A stretch of DNA of 64,000 nt from Siccirubricoccus phaeus (GCF_008360935.1 NZ_SRXO01000005.1:62001-126000); one strand, 5' to 3'; positions 32,667-41,097 are shown, numbered from the stretch's first letter. Numbers and translations are program-made. The notes: generated by a model from the sequence alone, not told the origin.

Positions 32667-32993
32667 TCAGCCGCCTGCCCTGCGCCCGAAGATCAGCGCC
32701 TCCCGGTCCGCCAGGCCCATCACGTCCCAGGTCGCCGGCGCCTCCTCCGCACTCTTGTTGTAGGGGGCGCGGCTTAGCCTGGCGGCCACCTGGCGCTGCC
32801 GGGCGGGGGTCAGCTCCGCCCAGAATTGCGTCAGCCAGGGGTTCCGCCGCGCCCTTGCCCCGACCGCCGCCGGCCGCTCCGGCGGTGCCGCGGACGGATT
32901 CGGGATGGGGGACATGGCGCGGATCGGCCCGGGGCGGGGGTCGAGCAGGTCGCACCCCGCCAGCAGGAGCAGTGCCAGGACCGCCGCCCTCAT
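32667..32993 (-). CDS. Small lipoprotein
   Basis: A 108-residue predicted lipoprotein with signal MRAAVLALLLLAGCDLLD and a lipobox LAGC. The mature part is Pro/Arg-rich and then has WLTQFWAELTPARQRQVAARL and ADREALIFG. I do not recognise a family. Its ATG overlaps the stop of the gamma-glutamyltransferase gene by 4 bases (ATGA at 32993), so it is the second gene of a two-gene operon and may help that enzyme; this is inference. Confidence 0.8.
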   Translation of the reverse strand: MRAAVLALLLLAGCDLLDPRPGPIRAMSPIPNPSAAPPERPAAVGARARRNPWLTQFWAELTPARQRQVAARLSRAPYNKSAEEAPATWDVMGLADREALIFGRRAGG

Positions 32994-34771
32994 CGCCCGA
33001 CGGCGTAGCCCTGCATGCCGCGCGGGTTGGCGCCGGCAAAGATCTGCCCATCCGGCTCCAGCCGCGCGCCGGTCAGCCGGCCTTCGCTCCATTCCCCGCC
33101 CATTTCGGCGGCATGGCCGCGGGATTGCAGCGCCGCCAGCACTTCCGGCGCGAAGCGGCCTTCCAGGACCAGCTTGCCGGGCTTGGCGCCGCGCGGCCAG
33201 AAGCTGCTGATCCAGTGCTCGGAATGGAAGCTCGGCAGGTCGATCGCCTGCTGGATGCCGAAGCGGTGGTCCACCATGCGGGCCAGCATGATGCTCTGCC
33301 ACTGGTCCTGCTGCTCGCCGCCCGGGGTGCCGAAGCTCATCCAGGGCGTGCCGTCGCGCAGCACCATGGAGGGGGAGAGGGTGGTGCGCGGCCGCTTGCC
33401 CGGCCTGAGGCCATTCGGCAGCGACTCGTCCAGCCAGAACATCTGGCAGCGGCTGCCGAGGCAGAAGCCGAGCCCGGGGATGGCGGGCGAGCTTTGCAGC
33501 CAGCCGGCGGAGGGGGTGGCGGAGACCATGTTGCCCCAGCGGTCGATGACGTCGATGTGGCAGGTGTCGCCGCCCGAGGCGCCGAGGCGGGAGACGGTCG
33601 GCTCCCCGGTGCCGGCGGCCATGGCCATTTCCTTCGCCCGGGTCACGGCGGCGGCGTAGTCGGTGCGCGGGGTCCGGCCATCCGGGCTGCCGGGGCGGAA
33701 TTCATTGTTTGCCGTGTGGCTGATCAGGGCGCGGCGGGTATCCGTATAGGGTTTGGACAGCAGGGTCTCGATCGGAATGTCGGAAAAATCCGGGTCGCCG
33801 ATCCAGGCCTCGCGGTCGGCGAAGGCCAGCTTCATGCATTCGGTGACGGTGTGGACGAACTCCGCGCCGACCGGGTCCATGCCGGCGACGTCGAAACCCT
33901 GCAGCAAGGCGAGGGTCAGCAGCATCGCCGGCCCCTGGCTCCAGGGGCCGCATTTCAGCACGGTGCGGTCGCGGTACTGGCCCGCCAGCGGCGCTTCCAC
34001 CGTGGCGCGCCAGCCGGCCATGTCGTCGGCGGTCAGCAGCGCATGGTGGCGGCGGCCGGAAGTGTCGAGGGCGGCGAATTCGCGGCCGAAGCGGTCGATC
34101 GCCTCGGCGACGAAGCCGCCATACCAGGCGTTGCGGGCGGCCTCGATCTGCGCCTCGCGGTCGGCGCCCACGGCCTCCGCCTCGCGGATCGCGCGGCGCC
34201 AGGTCTCGGCCAGCTCCGGGTTGGTGTAGGTGCCGCCGGGCGTCAGGCCGCGCAGCCAGAGCTTGGCCGAGCTCGGCCAGGCGGATTCGAAAAGGGGACG
34301 CACCGTCTCGATGGTGGCGCAGATGCGCGGCACCACATGCGCGCCGCGAGAGGCATAGCCGATGGCATATTCCAGCACTTCGGCCAGCGTCCAGGTGCCG
34401 TGATCGCGCAGCATCAGCGCCCAGGCGTCGAAGGCGCCGGGGATGGGGGCGCAGAGGAAGCCGGTGCCGGGGACGAGGTCCAGCCCCAGCTCCCCCTTCA
34501 GCTTCTGCACCGTCATGGCGGCCGGCGCCGGCCCCTGGCCGCAGATGACCTGCTGCGCGCCAAGCTTCGCGCTATGCAGGATGATGGGGCAGTCGCCGCC
34601 CGGGCCGTTCAGATGCGGCTCCACCACCTGCAGGGTGAAGCCGGCGGCCGCGGCGGCGTCGAAGGCATTCCCGCCGCGCTCCAGCACAGCCATGCCGACC
34701 TGGGAGGCGATCCAGTGGGTGGAGGCGACGGCGCCGAAACTGCCGGCAATTTCGGGGCGGGTGGTGAACAT
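32990..34771 (-). CDS. Gamma-glutamyltransferase family protein
   Basis: An N-terminal-nucleophile hydrolase of 593 residues that would cleave gamma-glutamyl bonds (glutathione and analogues). It starts without a signal peptide (MFTTRPEIAGSFG), unlike the classic periplasmic enzyme. The large-subunit part has MAVLERGGNAFDAAAAAGF and EPHLNGPGGDCP. The autoprocessing threonine is in GGDTCHIDVIDRWGNMVS, where the usual TTH is TCH, and SPSMVLRDG and GTPGGEQQDQWQ mark the small subunit. It resembles the cytoplasmic YwrD-like branch. A lipoprotein gene is coupled downstream. Confidence 0.88.
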   Translation of the reverse strand: MFTTRPEIAGSFGAVASTHWIASQVGMAVLERGGNAFDAAAAAGFTLQVVEPHLNGPGGDCPIILHSAKLGAQQVICGQGPAPAAMTVQKLKGELGLDLVPGTGFLCAPIPGAFDAWALMLRDHGTWTLAEVLEYAIGYASRGAHVVPRICATIETVRPLFESAWPSSAKLWLRGLTPGGTYTNPELAETWRRAIREAEAVGADREAQIEAARNAWYGGFVAEAIDRFGREFAALDTSGRRHHALLTADDMAGWRATVEAPLAGQYRDRTVLKCGPWSQGPAMLLTLALLQGFDVAGMDPVGAEFVHTVTECMKLAFADREAWIGDPDFSDIPIETLLSKPYTDTRRALISHTANNEFRPGSPDGRTPRTDYAAAVTRAKEMAMAAGTGEPTVSRLGASGGDTCHIDVIDRWGNMVSATPSAGWLQSSPAIPGLGFCLGSRCQMFWLDESLPNGLRPGKRPRTTLSPSMVLRDGTPWMSFGTPGGEQQDQWQSIMLARMVDHRFGIQQAIDLPSFHSEHWISSFWPRGAKPGKLVLEGRFAPEVLAALQSRGHAAEMGGEWSEGRLTGARLEPDGQIFAGANPRGMQGYAVGR

Positions 34772-34845
34772 GCGGCGGCCTCATCTGCTGGACGGCCCCG
34801 ATAGGGACAGGCAGAGAGGGCGCGGTCAATCCGGGAGAAGCCGGG

Positions 34846-35376
34846 GTGCTGGTTGGGGTGGTCGGGCCCTCGGGGGCGGGGAAGGATACGCTGATGGCCG
34901 GCGCCCGGGCGGCGCTGGCGGGCGATCCGCGCTTCCGTTTCGTCCGCCGCTGCATCACCCGCCCGGCGGCGGCGGGGGGCGAGGACCATGAGGCGCTGAC
35001 CGAGGCGGCGTTCGCCGCGCGGCAGGCGGCCGGCGGATTCGCGCTGTCCTGGCGGGCGCATGGGCTGCGCTACGGCATTCCGGCGGATATCGCCGGGGAC
35101 CTGGCGGCCGGGCGGGTGGTGGTGGCCAACCTGTCCCGCACCGTGCTGGAGGAGGCCGCGGCGCGGCTGCCGCTGAGGGTGCTGGAGATCACCGCGCCGG
35201 TTGCGGTGCTGGCGGCCAGGCTGGCGGCGCGGGGGCGGGAGAGCGTGGCGGATATCGCGGCGCGGCTGGCGCGGGAAGCGCCGCTGCCGTCCGGGCTGCC
35301 GGTGACGCGGGTGGTGAATGACGGCACGCCGGAAGCGGGCATCGCCGCCGTGCTGGACGCGCTGCGCTCAGCCTGA
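34846..35376 (+). CDS. phnN: Ribose 1,5-bisphosphate phosphokinase PhnN
   Basis: Converts ribose 1,5-bisphosphate, the end product of C-P lyase, to PRPP using ATP. The 176 residues have a P-loop (VVGPSGAGKDTL), RFVRRCITRPA, EDHEALTEAAF, LSWRAHGLRYGIP and the lid arginines near RLAARGRES. The start is GTG at 34846, with GGAG 9 nt upstream; similarity begins at the second residue. The gene is convergent with the DUF1045 gene and the two overlap by 9 bases at their 3' ends. It completes the phosphonate pathway of the adjacent phn operon. Confidence 0.93.
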   Translation: MLVGVVGPSGAGKDTLMAGARAALAGDPRFRFVRRCITRPAAAGGEDHEALTEAAFAARQAAGGFALSWRAHGLRYGIPADIAGDLAAGRVVVANLSRTVLEEAAARLPLRVLEITAPVAVLAARLAARGRESVADIAARLAREAPLPSGLPVTRVVNDGTPEAGIAAVLDALRSA

Positions 35377-36063
35377 GAGGGGCAGCCTCTCGGCGATCAG
35401 GAAGGGTGCGCCTGGCCCGGACTGGGTGAAGAGGCAGAGCTCACGGACGACGCGCGGCCGCGCCGGCGCCTCGCCCAGGAATTCGGTGACGGCGGGGAGC
35501 ACCACCGCCTTCTCCGCCGACGTCAGGCGGCGCGTCAGCGTCACATGGAAGCGCCATTCCCCGAAGACGTAAGGATAGCCCCAGCGGTCCAGCAGCGCCG
35601 CCTGGGCGGGGCTGAGCTTCGCCTTGCGGCGGCGGGCCAGCTCCGCCTCGGTCGGCGGGGCGCGGCACGCGTCCAGGGCTTGCACGCAGGCATCGGCGAG
35701 GGCGTGGAGGGCAGGGCAGGGCGCCGTCTCGCGCAGCGCCAGGAAGCCGTCCAGGTCGGTGACGGCGAGTGGCGGCAGGGCGAAGGGGGCGGTGCAGGCG
35801 GCCAGGGCGGCGGCGCGGTCGCAGGCTTCCGCCCAGCCCTGCGCCAGGCGGAAGGGCGGTTTCAGCGTGGCGTGCAACCCGTAGCCGCGCGGGTCGGCGG
35901 TGATCGCCGCCAGATCGAGGCCGGGCAGGGCAGGCTGGGGCAGCGCCGCGCCGGTTTCCGCATCCCGCCCCAGCCAGGTGGAGCCGAGGCGGTGCAGCGG
36001 GTCCTCCAGCTCCGGCGCCCAGTAGAGCGCCAGCCGCGCCTCCGGCGCCGGGGCGCCGATCAT
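35368..36063 (-). CDS. DUF1045 phosphonate-metabolism protein (2H phosphoesterase fold)
   Basis: A 231-residue protein of the family found in phn operons (TIGR03223-type). It has the two HxT motifs of 2H phosphoesterases: GLHATLKPPF (about residue 65) and FHVTLTRRL (about 175). It is thought to act on cyclic or ribosyl phosphate intermediates, possibly as a substitute for PhnP; the substrate is not proven. It follows phnM on the same strand after a 24-bp tandem repeat, with GGAGG 8 nt before the ATG. Its last 9 bases overlap the end of phnN. Confidence 0.9.
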   Translation of the reverse strand: MIGAPAPEARLALYWAPELEDPLHRLGSTWLGRDAETGAALPQPALPGLDLAAITADPRGYGLHATLKPPFRLAQGWAEACDRAAALAACTAPFALPPLAVTDLDGFLALRETAPCPALHALADACVQALDACRAPPTEAELARRRKAKLSPAQAALLDRWGYPYVFGEWRFHVTLTRRLTSAEKAVVLPAVTEFLGEAPARPRVVRELCLFTQSGPGAPFLIAERLPLSG

Positions 36064-36100
36064 GGGCGGGTCCTCCGCGCGGCGAGCACGCGATTTCCCC

Positions 36101-36187
36101 GCGCGTTACTCACGCCACTTTCCCGCGCGTTACTCACGCCACTTTCCCGCGCGTTACTCACGCCACTTTCCCGCGCGTTATTCACGC
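36101..36187 (-). repeat. 24-bp tandem repeat at the phnM stop codon
   Basis: Three complete units and one partial unit of GCGCGTTACTCACGCCACTT + TCCC (plus-strand order), starting at 36101, 36125, 36149 and 36173, nearly identical. On the coding strand each unit carries GCGTGA, and the first is the true phnM stop codon. The unit length is 8 codons, so any read-through would meet the same in-frame stop again. It separates phnM from the DUF1045 gene. Confidence 0.9.
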
Positions 36188-37321
36188 GACCCGCTCCCCC
36201 TGGCGCCAGACCCGGCGCACCACCGCCATGCCGTCCCGCGCATGCACCTGCACGAGATCGGCGCGCAGCCCCGGGGCGAGGCGGCCACGATCCGTCAGCC
36301 GCGCCATGCGGGCCGGCGCTTCCGTGACCATGGCGACGGAGTCCGGCAGCGAGATGCCGGTCTCCGCCGCGCAGCGCCAGGCGGCTTCCACCAGGGCGGC
36401 GGGGACATAGTCGCTGGCCAGCGCATCCACCACGCCTTCCCGCACCATGTCCGCGGCGTTGACATTGCCGGAATGGCTGCCGCCGCGGACGATGTTCGGC
36501 GCGCCGGCGATCACCTCCACCCCGATGCGCCGCGCCGCCTGGGCGGCTTCCATCACCACCGGGAATTCGCTGATGCGGATGCCGTCCTCGGCATTGCGGA
36601 TGACGTCCTCGGCGTTGTCGTCGTCATGGCTGGCGAGCGGCAGCTCGCGATGCGCCAGGCGGTCCAGCAGCCAGCGGCGCTGCGGCTCGCGCAGCCGGGC
36701 GCGCTGCTCCAGCAGCTCGGCAATGCGGCGGTCCACCGCCTCCAGCCCCTGCTGGGTCTGGCGCTGGCGCATGGCGCGGTAGCGCTCGACGTCGCGGTAC
36801 TGGCCGATGCCGGGGGAGTGGTCCATCAGGCTGGCCATGACCACGCGCGGATGGTCGGCGACGCTCTCCAGCGCCGCCGGCATGTCCTGCGCCGGCAACT
36901 CGCAGCGCAGGTGCAGGAAATGCTCGGCCTTGAACAGGCCGAGATCGGCCAGCGCATCCAGATCCCGCACGCCGTCGCGGAAGGTCTGGCCGCGGCCGGG
37001 GTCGAAGCCGAGATCGCCGAGGCAGAGCGCATCCAGCACGGTGGTGACGCCGGCCGCGGCGCATTGCGCGTCATGCGCCAGCATGGCGGAGCGGCTGGGC
37101 CAGCGGGCATTGCTGCGCGGCAGCACCTGGCGTTCGAGGTTGTCGGTATGGACATCGACGATGCCGGGCATCAGGTGGTCGCCGCCGAGATCGATGGCGC
37201 CGGGAATCGCGCTGCGTCCGGGTTGCACCTCGGCGATCAGCCCGTCGCGCAGCACCAGCGTGCCGGGCAGTACCGCATCCGGCAGGATCAGCCTCGCATT
37301 GGTCAGGATGGTTTCGGTCAT
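36182..37321 (-). CDS. phnM: Alpha-D-ribose 1-methylphosphonate 5-triphosphate diphosphatase PhnM
   Basis: Removes pyrophosphate from the PhnGHI product, giving the substrate of C-P lyase. An amidohydrolase of 379 residues, the E. coli length. Metal-binding features: MPGIVDVHTDNLERQ (first HxD-type pair), GVTTVLDAL, LPLASHDDDN, APNIVRGGSHSGN and ALASDYVPAALVEAAW. Its start overlaps the phnL stop as ATGA. It is the last core gene of the operon and matches classical PhnM better than the second copy at 43032-44159. Confidence 0.95.
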   Translation of the reverse strand: MTETILTNARLILPDAVLPGTLVLRDGLIAEVQPGRSAIPGAIDLGGDHLMPGIVDVHTDNLERQVLPRSNARWPSRSAMLAHDAQCAAAGVTTVLDALCLGDLGFDPGRGQTFRDGVRDLDALADLGLFKAEHFLHLRCELPAQDMPAALESVADHPRVVMASLMDHSPGIGQYRDVERYRAMRQRQTQQGLEAVDRRIAELLEQRARLREPQRRWLLDRLAHRELPLASHDDDNAEDVIRNAEDGIRISEFPVVMEAAQAARRIGVEVIAGAPNIVRGGSHSGNVNAADMVREGVVDALASDYVPAALVEAAWRCAAETGISLPDSVAMVTEAPARMARLTDRGRLAPGLRADLVQVHARDGMAVVRRVWRQGERVA

Positions 37322-38079
37322 GCGGCAGCCTGCATGGGGGAGACATGGAAGAGGCGGTCGGCGACGCGGTCGCGCACCTCGGCATCGTGGAAGATGCCGA
37401 TGATGGCGGCGCCCTTGGCCTTGGCCTCGGCGATCAGCGCCACCACGACGTCCCGGTTGGCGGCGTCGAGGCTGGCGGTGGGCTCGTCCAGCAGCAGCAC
37501 CGGGTAATGCGGCGCGAAGCCGCGCGCCAGGTTCACCCGCTGCTGCTCGCCGCCGGAGAAGGTGGCGGGCGGCAGGCTGTGCAGGGAGGCAGGGAGGTTG
37601 AGCCGCGCCAGCAGCGCGGCGGCGCGGGCGCGGGCCTCCTCGGCCGGCATGCCCCGGGCGCGCAGCGGCTCGGCGACGATGTCGAGCGTCGGCACGCGCG
37701 GGATGACGCGGAGGAATTGGCTGACATAGCCCAGCGTCTCCCGCCTTATCTCCCGCACCAGCCGCGGATCGGCGGTGACGAGGTCGATCTCCTGGCCGCG
37801 ATGGCGCAGCAGGATGCGGCCTTCGCCGGCGGCGTAATTGCCGTAGAGGCAGCGCATCAGCGTGGATTTGCCGGCGCCGGAGGGGCCGGACAGCGCCACG
37901 CATTCGCCGGGCGCTACCGCCAGCTCCACGTCGCGCAGCACGGGGATGCGGGTGCTGCCCTGAAGGTGCAGGGTGAAGGTCTTGCCCAGGCCCTGGGTGT
38001 GTATCGCCGGCGGCCCGATGACCGGAGCATCGGACGGCGCGGAGGTCGGAATCGGCCCGGCTTCATGCAAGGTCTTCAT
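37318..38079 (-). CDS. phnL: Phosphonate C-P lyase system protein PhnL
   Basis: An ABC-type ATPase-like protein of 253 residues, required for phosphonate use. After a 25-residue Pro/Ala lead it has a Walker A (SGPSGAGKSTLM), the Q-loop region TLGYVSQFLRVIPRV typical of PhnL, the signature FSGGEQQRVNLARG and Walker B (YPVLLLDEPTASLD). There are no membrane partners; PhnK and PhnL act as cytosolic subunits. Both ends overlap neighbours by ATGA. Confidence 0.95.
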   Translation of the reverse strand: MKTLHEAGPIPTSAPSDAPVIGPPAIHTQGLGKTFTLHLQGSTRIPVLRDVELAVAPGECVALSGPSGAGKSTLMRCLYGNYAAGEGRILLRHRGQEIDLVTADPRLVREIRRETLGYVSQFLRVIPRVPTLDIVAEPLRARGMPAEEARARAAALLARLNLPASLHSLPPATFSGGEQQRVNLARGFAPHYPVLLLDEPTASLDAANRDVVVALIAEAKAKGAAIIGIFHDAEVRDRVADRLFHVSPMQAAA

Positions 38080-38954
38080 GCGGCCAGCACCGATGCGACA
38101 AGGAGTTGCGTGTATTCATGCTGCGGGTCGTCCAGCACGCGGTCGGTCAGCCCCTGCTCCACCACGCTTCCATGGCGCATGACCAGCAGCCGGTGCGCCA
38201 GCAGGCGGGCGGCGGCGATGTCATGCGTCACCAGCAGCACGGCGAGGCCGAGATCGGCGACGAGTTCGCGGATGAGGTCGAGCAGCCTGGCCTGGACCGA
38301 GACGTCGAGGCCGCCGGTCGGCTCATCCATGAAGACCAGCCGCGGATGCGTCACCAAAGTGCGGGCGATCTGCAGACGCTGCTGCATGCCGCCGGAGAAT
38401 TGCCGCGGCAGCATATCGATGCGTGCCGGGTCGATCTCGACGCGCCGCAGCCATTCGGTGGCGGCGTCCCGGATGCTGCCGTAATGGCGGGCGCCGGTCG
38501 CCATCAGCCGCTCGCCGATATTGCCGCCGGCGGAGACGCCCATGCGGAGGCCGTCGCGCGGGTTCTGGTGAACGAAGCCCCAATCCGTGCGGTGCAGGCG
38601 GCGCATCGCGGCCTCGCCCATCCTGTGGATATCGGCCGCCCCGCCATCCGGCGCGCGATAGGTGACGGTGCCGGCTTCCGGCCTTTGCAACCCGGAAAGG
38701 ACGCGGAGCAGGGTCGATTTGCCGGAGCCGCTCTCGCCGACGATGGCGACGACCTCGCCGGGGAAGATCTCGATGCCGACATCGTCGAGCGCGGTGATGG
38801 GGCCGTAGCGGAGGGTGAGGCCCTGGGCTTCGAGAAGCGGGGCATCGGTTGCGGCGACACCCCCACCCCGGCCCTCCCCCACTGGCGGGGGGGTGACGGC
38901 ACTGCCGCCGGCAGGGTGGGGGTGGGCCGGCGTGTGGGAGGTTTGCATCGCCAT
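38076..38954 (-). CDS. phnK: Phosphonate C-P lyase system protein PhnK
   Basis: ABC-type ATPase that docks on the PhnGHIJ core. The 292 residues contain Walker A (VGESGSGKSTLLR), WGFVHQNPRDGLRMGVS typical of PhnK, the signature FSGGMQQRLQIART and Walker B (RLVFMDEPTGGLD). It is about 35-40 residues longer than E. coli PhnK (252). The extra N-terminal part (about residues 5-38) includes PHPAGG..PPPVGEGRGGG, encoded by a GC-rich inverted repeat (38858-38924). The ATG at 38954 shares one base with the phnJ stop (TGATG). Confidence 0.94.
   Translation of the reverse strand: MAMQTSHTPAHPHPAGGSAVTPPPVGEGRGGGVAATDAPLLEAQGLTLRYGPITALDDVGIEIFPGEVVAIVGESGSGKSTLLRVLSGLQRPEAGTVTYRAPDGGAADIHRMGEAAMRRLHRTDWGFVHQNPRDGLRMGVSAGGNIGERLMATGARHYGSIRDAATEWLRRVEIDPARIDMLPRQFSGGMQQRLQIARTLVTHPRLVFMDEPTGGLDVSVQARLLDLIRELVADLGLAVLLVTHDIAAARLLAHRLLVMRHGSVVEQGLTDRVLDDPQHEYTQLLVASVLAA
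38858..38924 (-). repeat. GC-rich inverted repeat inside phnK coding sequence
   Basis: Perfect 11-base arms CACCCCCACCC (38858-38868) and GGGTGGGGGTG (38914-38924) around a CCCTCCCCC/GGGGGGG centre. The pattern is that of dispersed intergenic palindromes common in GC-rich alphaproteobacteria. Here it is translated in frame as residues about 11-33 of PhnK, before the ATPase domain. Confidence 0.75.
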
Positions 38955-40024
38955 CACTCCGCCGCCTCCCGCGAGCCCTGCCGCGTGTTGCAGTAATCCG
39001 TGTCGGAGCAGACGAACATCCGCCCGCCCTGATCATCCGTCACCACCTCGTCCAGATAGCTGTCCCGCGCGCCGCAGAGCGCGCAGGCGGCATTGGCGCG
39101 GATGGGCTGGAAGGGATGGTCCTCGAAATCCAGGCTGTGCACGCTGGTATAGGGTGGCACGGCGTAGATCCGCTTCTCCCGTCCCGCGCCGAAGAGCTGC
39201 AAGGCCGGCATGCGGTGCATCTTCGGATTGTCGAAGGCCGGGATGGGCGAGGGCGACATGAGATACCGCCCGCCCACCATCACCGGGTAATTGTAGCTGA
39301 TGGCGATATGGCCGTGGCGGGCGATGTCCTCATACAGCTTCACATGCATCAGCCCGTAATCGGCCAGCGCGTGCATGCGCTTGGTCTCGGAGACCCGCGG
39401 CTCCAGCCGGAACAGCGGTTCCGGCATGGGCACCTGATAGACCAGGATCTGGCCCTCGCGCAGCTTCACCTCCGGGATGCGGTGGCGGGTCTGGATGATG
39501 GTCGCCTCCGCCGTGTGCTCGGTGGTGGCGACGCCGGCGACCTTGGCGAAGAAGCGGCGGATGGAGACGGCGTTGGTGGTGTCGTCCGCCCCCTGGTCGA
39601 TGACCTTCAGCCGGTCCTGTGGCCCGATGACGCTCGCCGTCACCTGGATGCCGCCAGTGCCCCAGCCATAGGGCAGCGGCATCTCGCGCGAGCCGAAGGG
39701 CACCTGGTGGCCGGGGATCGCCACCGCCTTCAGCAGGGCGCGGCGGATCATCCGCTTGGTGTTCTCGTCCAGGTAGCCGAAATTATAGCCGGCTTCGATG
39801 GTCGTGGGACCATCCGATGCACGGCTCCGCTGCTCGCCGCCGAGGGCGGCTCCGCCCTCCGCCGATCGCATGGCTGTGGGACCATGTGATTCACGGCTGC
39901 GGTGCTCGCCGCCGGGGGCGGCTCCGCCCTCCGCCGATCGCGTGGCTGTGGGACCATGCGATTCACGGCTGCGGTGCTCGCCGCCGAGGGGGGCTCCGCC
40001 CTCCGCCGATCGCATGGTGCTCAT
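38954..40024 (-). CDS. phnJ: C-P lyase catalytic subunit PhnJ with triple N-terminal repeat
   Basis: Radical-SAM enzyme that cleaves the carbon-phosphorus bond. The core (residues 79-356) is canonical: GYNFGYLDENTKRMIRRAL, the glycyl-radical glycine at about 105 in AIPGHQVPFG, GADDTTNAVSIR, and the Fe-S cysteines C314, C317, C339 and C345 (CALC..CSDTDYC). Residues 4-75 are three 24-residue units beginning (M/T)RSAEGGA and ending SHGPTA, which ordinary PhnJ (281 aa) lacks. The start at 40024 overlaps the phnI stop as ATGA, and no other start codon lies between the repeats and the core, so the repeats should be translated. Confidence 0.95.
   Translation of the reverse strand: MSTMRSAEGGAPLGGEHRSRESHGPTATRSAEGGAAPGGEHRSRESHGPTAMRSAEGGAALGGEQRSRASDGPTTIEAGYNFGYLDENTKRMIRRALLKAVAIPGHQVPFGSREMPLPYGWGTGGIQVTASVIGPQDRLKVIDQGADDTTNAVSIRRFFAKVAGVATTEHTAEATIIQTRHRIPEVKLREGQILVYQVPMPEPLFRLEPRVSETKRMHALADYGLMHVKLYEDIARHGHIAISYNYPVMVGGRYLMSPSPIPAFDNPKMHRMPALQLFGAGREKRIYAVPPYTSVHSLDFEDHPFQPIRANAACALCGARDSYLDEVVTDDQGGRMFVCSDTDYCNTRQGSREAAE
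39804..40019 (-). repeat. Three 72-bp tandem repeats inside phnJ
   Basis: Units at 39804-39875, 39876-39947 and 39948-40019, nearly identical. Each contains a strong hairpin (GGGCGG-CT-CCGCCC in plus orientation) flanked by CTCGCCGCC and CCGATCGC. The length is exactly 24 codons, so the frame is preserved. There are no spacers of unrelated sequence. In the mRNA they form three consecutive hairpins directly after the phnJ start codon. Confidence 0.95.
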
Positions 40025-41097
40025 TCCGCGGCCTCCCGGAACACCGTGGCGCGCATCTCCCGCACCTTCTCCAGCTCGCTCTGGAAATCCACGTAATGCG
40101 GCAGCTTCAGGTGTTCGACGAAGCCGGTCGCCTCGATATTGTCGCAATGGTACAGCACGAATTCCTCGCTCTGGGCCGGGGCGTCCACCTCCTCGCCCAG
40201 CTCCTTGGCGCGTAGGGCGCGGTCCACCAGGGACATGGCCATCGCCTTCCTTTCGCCATGGCCGAAGACCAGGCCGTAGCCGCGGGTGAATTGCGGCGGC
40301 TCGGTCTTCGAGCCGGCGAATTGGTTCACCATCTGGCATTCGGTGACGGTGATCTCGCCGATCTCGATCGGGAAGCCGAGCTCGGGCGGCGCGATCTCCA
40401 CCGCCACCTCGCCCATGCGGATCTCGCCGACGAAGGGGTGGGCATTGCCGTAGCCGCGCTGCGTGGAATAGCCCATGGCGAGGAGGAAACCCTCATCGCC
40501 GCGCGCCAGGGCCTGCAAGCGCAGCGGACGGTCAGCGGGGAAGGAAAGCGGCTCGCGCGTCAGGTCCGGCGGCTCGGCGTCGCTCTTTGCCTCCGGCGCC
40601 ATCAGCCCTTCCTGGGCGAGGATGCCGGTGACGCGCGGCGTCGCCTCCCCCTCCGGCGCGGCCATCGGCGCGGGGGGCGGGGTGCCGCCGGCGGCGAGGG
40701 CGAAATCCAGCAGCCGATGGGTGTAGTCGAAGGTCGGGCCCAGCACCTGGCCGCCGGGCAGGTCCTTGTAGGTGGCGCTGATCCGCCGGCGGATGCGCAT
40801 GGCGCCGGTGTCCATCGGCAGGCTGGCGCCGAAGCGGGGCAGGGTGGTGCGGTAGGCGCGCAGCAGGAAGGCGGCCTCGATCAGGTCGCCCCGCGCCTGC
40901 TTCACGGCGAGGGCGGCGAGGCCGCGGTCGTAGCAGGCGCCCTCCGCCATCACCCGGTCCACGGCGAGGCCCAATTGCTGCTCGATCTGCTCCAGGCTGA
41001 GTTCGGGCTGGGCGGCATCGCCGCGCCGCGCCTCGGCCAGCCAGGCATGGGCGGCGTCGATCGCGCGCTCGCCGCCCTTCACCGCGACATAGGCCAT
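40021..41097 (-). CDS. phnI: C-P lyase core subunit PhnI
   Basis: Part of the PhnGHI nucleosidase/transferase complex that displaces adenine from ATP with phosphonate. The 358 residues (E. coli 354) begin MAYVAVKGGERAIDAAHAWL and include QGLAVDRVMAEGACYD-type sequence, DLPGGQVLGPTFDYTHRLLD, LLAMGYSTQRGYGNAHPF and the C-terminal YHCDNIEATGFVEHLKLPHY. The frame starts one base after the phnH stop (TAG-ATG) and ends overlapping phnJ. Confidence 0.96.
   Translation of the reverse strand: MAYVAVKGGERAIDAAHAWLAEARRGDAAQPELSLEQIEQQLGLAVDRVMAEGACYDRGLAALAVKQARGDLIEAAFLLRAYRTTLPRFGASLPMDTGAMRIRRRISATYKDLPGGQVLGPTFDYTHRLLDFALAAGGTPPPAPMAAPEGEATPRVTGILAQEGLMAPEAKSDAEPPDLTREPLSFPADRPLRLQALARGDEGFLLAMGYSTQRGYGNAHPFVGEIRMGEVAVEIAPPELGFPIEIGEITVTECQMVNQFAGSKTEPPQFTRGYGLVFGHGERKAMAMSLVDRALRAKELGEEVDAPAQSEEFVLYHCDNIEATGFVEHLKLPHYVDFQSELEKVREMRATVFREAAE

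Noticed and set aside
36101-36187. 24-bp repeats as a CRISPR array
   Set aside because: Units are head-to-tail without spacers.
39804-40019. 72-bp repeats as a CRISPR array
   Set aside because: The units are contiguous with no unique spacers and are in frame within phnJ; no cas genes are present.
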